A stretch of 16,042 nt of DNA from Fimbriimonadaceae bacterium (lineage in GTDB: Bacteria; Armatimonadota; Fimbriimonadia; Fimbriimonadales; Fimbriimonadaceae), in contig JADLGZ010000236.1 of the NCBI GenBank assembly GCA_020849075.1, forward strand, positions 1-16,042, in the 5' to 3' direction. This document shows, in pieces, positions 6,955-12,246 of this stretch (its first letter is position 1; the number at the start of each line of letters is the position of its first letter). The position numbers and the translations under genes were made by a program. The notes beneath the pieces were generated by a model. The model was not told where the DNA came from. It did not search any database and saw nothing but the letters and a program-made list of their open reading frames with translations.

Positions 6955-7056
6955 AGGGGCACGGCTAGGAAATCGAGGGGCGAAAGCACCTTCGGAATCG
7001 CCCAAAGAGATTGGACCGGTGGCCACACCGGCTACAGAGAAAAGGTTACCAGGTGA

Positions 7057-7078
7057 GTGTAGCCTTCTGAGGCTGCAC
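7057..7078. repeat. Inverted repeat in the ahpD-like/hemerythrin divergent region
   Basis: Bases 7057-7065 pair with 7070-7078 (nine pairs including one T-G wobble) around the tetraloop TCTG. It lies in the 175-bp gap between the two divergent genes, 52 bp before the hemerythrin ATG. It could be an operator or a 5' leader hairpin of the hemerythrin mRNA. Nothing decides between them. Confidence 0.4.
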
Positions 7079-7129
7079 AACAGCGTCCGGGATGCAGTTG
7101 ACTTTCTCTGGCGTCGGGTATACGGAACC

Positions 7130-7639
7130 ATGAAACGTCACCCCAGCCTGGAAGCCTTTTCGCGCGATCACAACGTTGGCCTCATTTTGGGACGTCGCCT
7201 CGTCCAAGCCGCCGATGCCGACGACGCGGCTCGAGAGAAGGCCGCGCGCGAACTGATCGAGTACTGGAACGATGAGCTGCGCGAGCACTTCGCAGTTGAG
7301 GAGCGGCTGCTGACCCACTTGATTCCCGATTGGGACATGCGGACGCGCCTATGCGGCGAGCACCTCGAGCTGGCTGAACGGGTGGCGCGGCTGGAAAAGG
7401 GGGAGACGGACCCGGAGTCACTCCGGCAATTGGGAACGGGGCTTGGCGACCACATCCGCTGGGAGGAGCGCGTGCTCTTTCCAGCGATTGAGGAGGCGCT
7501 GACCGAGGAGCAACTTCGCGCCCTGGGAGAGCTCACGGAGCGGTTGGAGCAGGAGCGCGCAAACTCGCGCTGGGCCCCACGCCGGGGCGAATTGATGCAG
7601 CGCCGCAATAGCGGTCGAGCCAACCCACAGGACCGCTAG
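7130..7639 (+). CDS. Hemerythrin HHE domain protein
   Basis: A 169-residue cytosolic four-helix protein with the full set of hemerythrin-like ligands: H14 (SRDHN), H53 and E57 (HFAVE), H78 (GEHLE), and H108 and E112 (HIRWE). These would hold a non-haem di-iron centre that binds oxygen, nitric oxide or peroxide, or serves in iron handling. The C-terminal 40 residues are Arg- and Glu-rich and probably disordered. The ATG at 7130 is chosen because the domain begins immediately after it; the in-frame GTG at 7019 would add 37 residues unlike the family. The sequence TATACG lies 5 nt before the ATG, so a very short leader is possible. It is divergent from the AhpD-like gene, which suggests shared control in an oxidative or nitrosative stress response. 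Confidence 0.9.
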   Translation: MKRHPSLEAFSRDHNVGLILGRRLVQAADADDAAREKAARELIEYWNDELREHFAVEERLLTHLIPDWDMRTRLCGEHLELAERVARLEKGETDPESLRQLGTGLGDHIRWEERVLFPAIEEALTEEQLRALGELTERLEQERANSRWAPRRGELMQRRNSGRANPQDR

Positions 7640-7721
7640 CTGGGCTGAACTATGAATCGCGTCCGGCTCATTCGTAAGTATTGGGACTATTTGTAGGAAC
7701 CAACTCAGGTTCATTTGAATC

Positions 7722-7797
7722 TGGTGGAGATGATGGGATTCGAACCCACGACCTCTGCAGTGCGATTGCAGCGCTCTCCCAACTGAGCTACATCCCC
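7722..7797 (-). tRNA. tRNA-Ala (anticodon CGC)
   Basis: A complete 76-nt cloverleaf with encoded CCA (7724-7722). The acceptor stem (GGGGATG with CATCTCC) contains the G3-U70 wobble that marks alanine tRNAs. The D stem is GCTC/GAGC, the anticodon stem CTGCA/TGCAG holds the loop ATCGCAC with anticodon CGC (reads GCG), and the T arm is GTGGG-TTCGAAT-CCCAT. All stems pair. It lies between the hemerythrin gene (convergent) and the DUF72 gene (same strand). Confidence 0.97.
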
Positions 7798-7807
7798 AAT
7801 GTGTTTG

Positions 7808-7816
7808 AGGATACCA
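7808..7816 (-). promoter_or_regulatory. Possible extended -10 promoter for tRNA-Ala
   Basis: On the minus strand TGGTATCCT is an extended -10 form (TG-n-TATCCT) ending 10 nt before the mature tRNA 5' end at 7797, giving a leader of about 4 nt. No good -35 is visible in the DUF72 coding end. The short gap (21 bp) between DUF72 and the tRNA supports a local promoter or read-through from DUF72. Confidence 0.35.
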
Positions 7817-7818
7817 GC

Positions 7819-8637
7819 CTAGGTCACGAGGTTCTGCCAGCGCGCGATGGTTGGCATGGCAAAGGCCTCGATCTTGTCGCTGACAATGACAATTGTCTCG
7901 GTCGGCTCGGGGGCTCCTTCCGGGAAGTCTGGCTTGCTAAGCTGGTTAATCCACCACTTTATGCGGGCCGTGTTTTCTACCTCCTCGGTCTCTTCGGCCC
8001 GTTGAGCGCGGCCGTATGAACCCGTACAAATCCGAACCAAGCGCAATGGAGTTGTCGTGACCGGACGCTGAGGCATGTATTTAGCGCCATTGGTGCCCGG
8101 CGCAAGGGCTCCTTCGCCGTCAGGAACAACATCAGCCGTACCCCAAATCACGCCTTGCTCGCGAAGCATCGCTGCAGTCTCGGGCATGTGCCACGCCGCA
8201 CCACGAAGCTCAACAGCTACAGGTCCCGAGTAGTCCCGGTGGGCAAGGAATGCCGTCAACTCATCAAAGAGCTTGATGCTAGCGGTGCCGGGCAATTGGA
8301 CAACCAAGAGGGTTCGAGAAGCGCCCAAAATATTCGCCAGCTCAACAAACCGTGACCAGCGTGACCGGGCCTCGTCCTTTGAGAATCGGTCCAGCCCACC
8401 GGCATGGGTGATCTGCTTTGGGCACTTCATGCCGATGACGAAGTCTTCGGGTACAGCATCGCGCCACTTCTTCATGAGGTCTTCGGACGGTAGCTTGTAA
8501 AACGACCCGTCCGTTTCAATCGCGTCAAACTGGGTGGCGTAGTATTTCAGGTGATCCTTTGGCTTGATCTCTGGTGGAAAGAACTTATTGCCCGACAATC
8601 GGTAGTCAAGGCCGATCGCCCCGAAACGCCATTTCAT
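7819..8637 (-). CDS. DUF72 (YecE-like) family protein
   Basis: A 272-residue protein of the DUF72 family, predicted to adopt a TIM-barrel fold. Hallmarks are 'KDHLKYYATQFDAIETDGSFYKLPSED' (the family's yY...F..vE.n.tFY..p strand), 'VPEDFVIGMKCPKQITH' (family 'P..F.f.vK.p..iTH') and 'VAVELRG.AWH' (family 'vEfRh.sW'). The function of the family is not established; a nuclease or DNA-repair role has been suggested from fold and context only. Length and architecture look complete. The ATG at 8637 has no Shine-Dalgarno, but TACAAT lies exactly 6 nt upstream, so the transcript is probably leaderless. It is followed by tRNA-Ala on the same strand after 21 bp. Confidence 0.87.
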   Translation of the reverse strand: MKWRFGAIGLDYRLSGNKFFPPEIKPKDHLKYYATQFDAIETDGSFYKLPSEDLMKKWRDAVPEDFVIGMKCPKQITHAGGLDRFSKDEARSRWSRFVELANILGASRTLLVVQLPGTASIKLFDELTAFLAHRDYSGPVAVELRGAAWHMPETAAMLREQGVIWGTADVVPDGEGALAPGTNGAKYMPQRPVTTTPLRLVRICTGSYGRAQRAEETEEVENTARIKWWINQLSKPDFPEGAPEPTETIVIVSDKIEAFAMPTIARWQNLVT

Positions 8638-8934
8638 AGGATCATTGTATCGGTTCTGGAGCTAGAGATCACTTGAGAACGAGGCGGATTTTCGTGGTTG
8701 GTCGGCAACCATCGGGCGATGGGTACGCACAAGGATCCAAGGGTTGTGGGATTGGCAAATCAACTGGGAATCATCTAGCCGGTGGCGAAGTCTCAATTAC
8801 ATCGGGCAAGGGTGATGGTCAGAGATTATTAAGGCAACCCCATCAGTGCTCGGTGGAGCACAATTGTGGTGATTGCTTCACCATTTCGCAGATCCTATGA
8901 ATCGAAATCAGGGCGCCATGCCTCTACCTTCTTG
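8638..8934. other. Intergenic region between DUF72 and the rhodanese gene
   Basis: These 297 bases hold no gene I can support. They contain the DUF72 -10 element at the left end, a perfect 6-bp hairpin with a GGTG loop at 8846-8861, and an overlapping perfect 10-bp palindrome CACAATTGTG at 8859-8868. A TTG-initiated 75-codon frame (8673-8900) is present but has no family features and a poorly placed GGAG. The two inverted repeats may be an operator upstream of the rhodanese gene. Confidence 0.4.
8644..8649 (-). promoter_or_regulatory. -10 element for a leaderless DUF72 transcript
   Basis: TACAAT on the minus strand matches the sigma-70 -10 consensus at 5 of 6 positions and ends 6 nt before the ATG at 8637. 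This puts the expected transcription start on the A of the ATG. No Shine-Dalgarno is present. A convincing -35 is not visible. Confidence 0.5.
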
Positions 8935-9465
8935 ATGGACAATCGTATTAGCGTAGCGGAACTGCGAAAACTCTTGGAGTCCGATTTGGCTGTTCACTTA
9001 GTTGATGTTCGAAGTGCCGATGAATTTGCAAGCGGACATGTACCGAGGGCAACGAATATTCCCCTTGAAGAGATTGAGGGGAGGATCGATGATTTGGGAT
9101 CTAGGGTTGTCGTTTTGTGCAAGAGTGGCAATCGAGCTTCGATGGCCTGCGAGCTACTGAGGGCGCATCATCCCAACATGATTCTACTGGAGGGTGGAAC
9201 TCAGGCTTGGGCCCAGGCGGGTCTTCCTCTCGCAACATCATCAGTTCGGGTCCGTTGGTCTTTGGAGCGCCAAGTGCGGCTGGCGGCAGGCCTTATTGTT
9301 CTTACGGGGACTCTCTTGTCCCTTTTCGTAAACGCGAATTGGATCTATCTTGCCGTATTCGCTGGTGTCGGGTTAACCTTTGCGGGTGCCACTGATCTTT
9401 GCCTTATGGCTAGCCTGCTTGGAAAACTCCCATGGAATCGACCGAAATCGAGTCTAAACGGCTAG
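8935..9465 (+). CDS. Rhodanese domain protein with C-terminal DUF2892 membrane segment (YgaP-like)
   Basis: A 176-residue protein. Residues 1 to about 100 are a rhodanese domain: VDVRSADEF (23-31), GHVPRATNIP (34-43) and the active-site loop CKSGNR with Cys62, which carries a persulfide during sulfur transfer. Residues about 107-170 are a DUF2892-type region with two hydrophobic helices (about 113-131 and 135-155) between 'RWSLERQVR' and 'GKLPWNR'. The layout matches E. coli YgaP, an inner-membrane rhodanese with a cytosolic catalytic domain. The ATG at 8935 has no ribosome-binding site; TACCTT lies 4 nt upstream, and an in-frame GTG at 8866 would add 23 residues unlike the family. The 3' end overlaps the convergent mqnA by 12 bp. 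Confidence 0.9.
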   Translation: MDNRISVAELRKLLESDLAVHLVDVRSADEFASGHVPRATNIPLEEIEGRIDDLGSRVVVLCKSGNRASMACELLRAHHPNMILLEGGTQAWAQAGLPLATSSVRVRWSLERQVRLAAGLIVLTGTLLSLFVNANWIYLAVFAGVGLTFAGATDLCLMASLLGKLPWNRPKSSLNG

Positions 9466-10233
9466 CTCCCCAGAGACCCACTCGGGCATGCACATCTCCG
9501 TGATCACGCCATGAGCCAACGCGAACTCGCCAAAAACGCGCAATGCTGCCTCGTGGCGAGCATCGAAATCGTACGTCATGGTCTTGCTTAGGTAGTGCCG
9601 GGTTACTTCTTCTGTAAACCCGAATCTTTCGACAGCCTCCGGAACGACTTCATCAAGGTTTGCGACGGCCTGCTTGCGAGCGATAACAAGGTGATCGGCA
9701 ATTTCGGGAGTTAAGTCTTGTCCACCAAGCCACATGGCCCAAACGAACGGAAGGCCCGTCCAGTTTGTCCAAGCGTCGCCCAAGTCCATAATATGAAGCC
9801 CGGTGCCATCGGCTCGCATGCCATTGTCACCAATGAGGAGAGCGGCATCATGCTTGCTAAGCATCTTGCTCAATTCGGGTGGCTCCGCAATTGCGACAGG
9901 CTGGATTCCGTGTAATTCCTTAAGGAGAATTTGAGCGAGCGTATTGCTGGTCATTGAGCTTTGGTCAAGTGCGAGCGAGCGGATCTTATGAAGCGGAACC
10001 TTGCTGAACAGCCGCACGCTATGCACAGGGCCGAAAGAACCAACACAGGCTCCCTTCACAACCCGAGCGCTTGGTGTTCTCAGACCGACGATACTGCTGA
10101 CGAGAATAGCCGCAACCTCACGGTTCGCAAGTAGCGGCGGCAACTCGGTAGGTACCGCATAATGAACGTCCAGCGTGGTGCGAGCTACCAAGGGGTAGGC
10201 GTTCAAATATGGGACGCAACCGACGCGTGTCAC
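9454..10233 (-). CDS. mqnA: MqnA family menaquinone biosynthesis protein (chorismate dehydratase, futalosine pathway)
   Basis: A 259-residue cytosolic periplasmic-binding-protein-like enzyme. MqnA removes water from chorismate to give 3-enolpyruvoyl-benzoate, the first step of the futalosine route to menaquinone. Supporting sequence: the N-terminus TRVGCVPYLNAYPLV (family 'iG.v.YlNa.Pl'), 'ELPPLLANREVAAILVSSI', 'LALDQSSMTSNTLAQILLKE' (family 'lalD..S.TS..L..ill'), 'AALLIGDNGMR' (family 'a.llIGD.al') and 'DLGDAWTNWTGLPFVWAMW' (family 'DLg..W...TglPFVfa.W'). The length is normal. The start is GTG at 10233; an in-frame TAA lies just upstream, so no longer form is possible. There is no Shine-Dalgarno, but TAAACT lies 6 nt before the GTG. 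It diverges from the GNAT gene after 16 bp. No other mqn gene is in the window. Confidence 0.92.
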   Translation of the reverse strand: MTRVGCVPYLNAYPLVARTTLDVHYAVPTELPPLLANREVAAILVSSIVGLRTPSARVVKGACVGSFGPVHSVRLFSKVPLHKIRSLALDQSSMTSNTLAQILLKELHGIQPVAIAEPPELSKMLSKHDAALLIGDNGMRADGTGLHIMDLGDAWTNWTGLPFVWAMWLGGQDLTPEIADHLVIARKQAVANLDEVVPEAVERFGFTEEVTRHYLSKTMTYDFDARHEAALRVFGEFALAHGVITEMCMPEWVSGELAV

Positions 10234-10249
10234 ATCAGTAGTTTAGAAC
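10234..10249. promoter_or_regulatory. Putative bidirectional promoter with overlapping -10 elements (mqnA / GNAT)
   Basis: The whole intergenic gap is 16 bp. On the plus strand TAGTTT (10239-10244) is a TANNNT hexamer ending 5 nt before the GNAT ATG. On the minus strand TAAACT (10245-10240) is a TANNNT hexamer ending 6 nt before the mqnA GTG. The two overlap by five bases. Expected start sites fall on or next to both start codons, about 17-18 bp apart. Neither gene has a Shine-Dalgarno sequence. This geometry matches symmetric -10 bidirectional promoters known in bacteria. Confidence 0.5.
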
Positions 10250-10792
10250 ATGAGCCGCTTGACCTTCCGAAACTGGGATCCGCAACAAGATGCTGAAGCC
10301 GCCTTCAAGATATATTCCGATATAGAAGTCGTGCGTTATCTTGGCTCCCGAATCACAGTAATGAGCTCCGTCGAGATGCAGCGCGAAAGGCTCCAGAAGA
10401 TCGCCGATTCAGCAGCGTCCAATGGCGGAGTGACTGGATTTTGGGCAGTTTGTTTCGGTGGCGAGCCTATTGGCTCTGCACTCTTCAAAGAGCTACCTGA
10501 TGGCGATGGAAATCCTACTGGCGATTTTGAAATCGGATGGCACCTAAGGCGGGACAAATGGGGGCAGGGCCTTGGCACCGAGATCGCCCAGGCAATGCTT
10601 GATCTCTCTCGCCGCCACGTACCGCGCGTGCTTGCCATCGCGTATCCACAAAACCTCGCATCGTTGCGAATCATGGAGAAGATCGGCATGAAACCTCTTG
10701 GCCTAACTAACCGATATTACGGCGTCGAATGCCTAGCATTCGAAGCGAATTTACTTCCGGGCGACGGCGACAACACTGCTACCCACCGGTAG
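10250..10792 (+). CDS. GNAT family N-acetyltransferase (RimJ/RimL-like)
   Basis: A 180-residue cytosolic acetyltransferase that transfers acetyl from acetyl-CoA to an amine; the substrate cannot be told. The RimJ/RimL layout is clear: N-terminal 'LTFRNWDPQQDAEAAFKIYSDIEVVRYLG', the strand 'FWAVCFGGEPIGSALF', the acetyl-CoA-binding motif 'EIGWHLRRDKWGQGLGTEIAQAML' (G105, G107, G109) split here across residues 94-117, and the C-terminal 'NLASLRIMEKIGMKPLG' helix typical of the family. The ATG at 10250 lies 16 bp from the divergent mqnA start, without a ribosome-binding site, so a leaderless mRNA is likely. The 3' end overlaps the convergent methyltransferase gene by 42 bp. Confidence 0.92.
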   Translation: MSRLTFRNWDPQQDAEAAFKIYSDIEVVRYLGSRITVMSSVEMQRERLQKIADSAASNGGVTGFWAVCFGGEPIGSALFKELPDGDGNPTGDFEIGWHLRRDKWGQGLGTEIAQAMLDLSRRHVPRVLAIAYPQNLASLRIMEKIGMKPLGLTNRYYGVECLAFEANLLPGDGDNTATHR

Positions 10793-11455
10793 CGATACCC
10801 ATTGCAACAGCTTTCCCTCCAATCGCATGAGGCTGATAAGAAGGCCGTTAAGAATGCCTCCGACCTTGGGCAGGCGCACCTTGGCTTCTCGACGAAAAAT
10901 CCGGTCCAGTAGCCGAACGCCCACGACAACGGGGAAGAGGAAGAACACACTGTAGCTAAGTAGCTCAACTTGAAACCCGGCTTCTTGCAGTAACAATTTC
11001 ACTTCTCTACGTGTGTACCGGCGATGGTGGTGGAGCGCCACGTCGTGCGGGCCCCAGAGCCACTTGAACGCGGGCACGTTCAACACCAGTAATCCACCGG
11101 GAGTCAGAGCTCTGAATATCTCGGAGACGGCGACCCTGTCATCGGCAACATGTTCCAACGTGTCGAGGGTGACCACCCGAGATGTGCATTGCGAGGTGCA
11201 TGGGAGGCATTCGGCATTGCCGAGCGCCACCTTTGTCAGACCGCGCTTCCGACAATGGCGCAAGGCTTCGAGGCTGAAATCGACGCCGATCGCCTCCGTC
11301 CCCAACGAAGTCAATAGGGCCCCCGTGCCGCAACCCACATCGAGAGTTTTGCCGCTACCCCGCTGTAAGAGCTCTAGGGCAAGCTCACGGCGCGCAACGA
11401 ACCACCAGTAGTGGTCCTCATGCTCATACATTTGACTATATTCGTCGAGGTTCAA
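10751..11455 (-). CDS. Class I SAM-dependent methyltransferase
   Basis: A 234-residue methyltransferase. Motif I is LDVGCGTG (38-45), the acidic end of beta-2 is D59 (AIGVDF), DTLEHV (98-103) is the family's 'D.lEHv' motif, and LTPGGLLVLNVPAF covers the post-motif strand. The N-terminal 'MYEHEDHYWWFVARR' resembles a subgroup that often sits next to family 2 glycosyltransferases. A hydrophobic stretch near 170-190 (SVFFLFPVVVGVRLL) may anchor it to the membrane. The acceptor is unknown, probably a lipid-linked or cell-envelope glycan precursor given the neighbour. The chosen start is TTG 11455, which keeps the family N-terminus and has AGGA upstream; ATG at 11431 is the alternative. With TTG the gene overlaps the upstream glycosyltransferase by 20 bp, so translation is coupled. 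Confidence 0.88.
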   Translation of the reverse strand: MNLDEYSQMYEHEDHYWWFVARRELALELLQRGSGKTLDVGCGTGALLTSLGTEAIGVDFSLEALRHCRKRGLTKVALGNAECLPCTSQCTSRVVTLDTLEHVADDRVAVSEIFRALTPGGLLVLNVPAFKWLWGPHDVALHHHRRYTRREVKLLLQEAGFQVELLSYSVFFLFPVVVGVRLLDRIFRREAKVRLPKVGGILNGLLISLMRLEGKLLQWVSLPVGSSVVAVARK

Positions 11456-12167
11456 GTCGAGCTCGCTTTCCTTTTAGCCTCAGTTTGACCAAATCTAGCA
11501 CCATTCGGGTTCCATCACGCAGAACCCTGACTTTCGAGCCCTCTTGGTGCATCCAGCGGATAGGAATTTCCTCGATCGTGTAGCCAAGATCACGGGCGAT
11601 CATGAGGGCCTCTAGGTCAAAGCTGAAGCCGTTCAATTTGCATCGTTTGAAGACGTCCTGAGCGGCCATCTTGGAGAAAATTTTGAATCCACATTGGGTG
11701 TCGGCGATCCCTCGGATGGCAAGCATCTGGACAACACCATTGAATGTACGCCCAAGCATTTCCCTTAACCATGGTTGGCGCACTTCTAGGCTTGATTCAC
11801 GCAGCGGGCGACTACCAATGGCTATATCGGTTCCTTGCATGACCCTTGGGAGAAGCTTCTCAGTTTCCTCCTGAGGGGTAGCCAGGTCAGCATCGCAAAA
11901 GAGAACATAGTCGCCAGAGGCGAGGAGCATTCCAAGTCGCACCACGGAACCTTTGCCTTGGTTGGGTTCGCTCTTGACGAGCGTGAACTTAGGGTGTGAG
12001 GCGGCGAATTCTTCGACAATGACGTTGGTCCGGTCGGTGCTGCCATCGCTGATGATGGCAACGTCATAGTCATATTCCTGGGCGTCGTAATACTCAGCCA
12101 GCCGCTCCAGCGTACGCTGGATACGGAGTTCCTCATTATAGGCGGGGACAACGACGCTCAGTCTCAA
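11436..12167 (-). CDS. Family 2 glycosyltransferase, dolichyl-phosphate beta-glucosyltransferase (ALG5)-like
   Basis: A 243-residue GT-A fold enzyme that probably moves a sugar from a nucleotide sugar to a polyprenyl phosphate on the cytosolic membrane face. Motifs: 'LSVVVPAYNEE' (3-13), DGSTD (41-45), GKGSVVRLGM (71-80), the metal-binding CDADL (91-95), DTQCGFKIF (156-164) and FDLEAL (183-188); this set is characteristic of the ALG5/GT2 subgroup. There is no C-terminal membrane domain, so membrane contact would be peripheral. The start is TTG at 12167; an in-frame TAA lies four codons upstream. No Shine-Dalgarno is present, and TAAACT (12182-12177, minus strand) lies 9 nt before the TTG, giving a leader of only a few bases. 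It is the first gene of a pair with the methyltransferase. Confidence 0.9.
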   Translation of the reverse strand: MRLSVVVPAYNEELRIQRTLERLAEYYDAQEYDYDVAIISDGSTDRTNVIVEEFAASHPKFTLVKSEPNQGKGSVVRLGMLLASGDYVLFCDADLATPQEETEKLLPRVMQGTDIAIGSRPLRESSLEVRQPWLREMLGRTFNGVVQMLAIRGIADTQCGFKIFSKMAAQDVFKRCKLNGFSFDLEALMIARDLGYTIEEIPIRWMHQEGSKVRVLRDGTRMVLDLVKLRLKGKRARLEPRRI

Positions 12168-12176
12168 GTGCGGCAG

Positions 12177-12182
12177 AGTTTA
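12177..12182 (-). promoter_or_regulatory. Possible -10 element of the glycosyltransferase gene
   Basis: TAAACT on the minus strand, the same hexamer as before mqnA, ends 9 nt before the TTG start. A transcription start 7-8 nt downstream of it would leave a leader of 2-3 nt. No clear -35 is seen. Confidence 0.33.
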
Positions 12183-12201
12183 CTGCTTGGGGCACACGAA
12201 C

Positions 12202-12233
12202 TTGTTTTGAAGCGGCCTTGACTCCGTTATACT
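12202..12233 (+). promoter_or_regulatory. Probable sigma-70-type promoter of the ALDH16 gene
   Basis: TATACT (12228-12233) matches the -10 consensus at five of six positions. A weak -35 region (TTGTTT at 12202 or TTTTGA at 12205, the latter with 17-bp spacing) lies upstream. The expected start is near 12240, so the leader before the ATG at 12247 is only about 7 nt. Confidence 0.5.
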
Positions 12234-12246
12234 TAGAGCGAGCTCC

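Noticed and set aside
7168..7623. 151-codon minus-strand frame, Ser/Arg-rich
   Set aside because: Shadow of the hemerythrin gene; its composition is that of an antisense frame in GC-rich coding sequence.
7697..7712. Hairpin GAACC/GGTTC downstream of the tRNA
   Set aside because: A five-bp stem with a six-base loop and no T-tract on either strand; not convincing as a terminator.
7681..8019. Plus-strand frame containing a DGIRTHDLCSAIAALSQLSYIP stretch
   Set aside because: This is the antisense translation of the tRNA-Ala gene, a well-known false protein; the rest lies opposite DUF72.
8673..8900. TTG-started 75-codon frame in the DUF72-rhodanese gap
   Set aside because: No recognisable domain, poor ribosome-site spacing, and it overlaps the inverted repeats; chance is likely.
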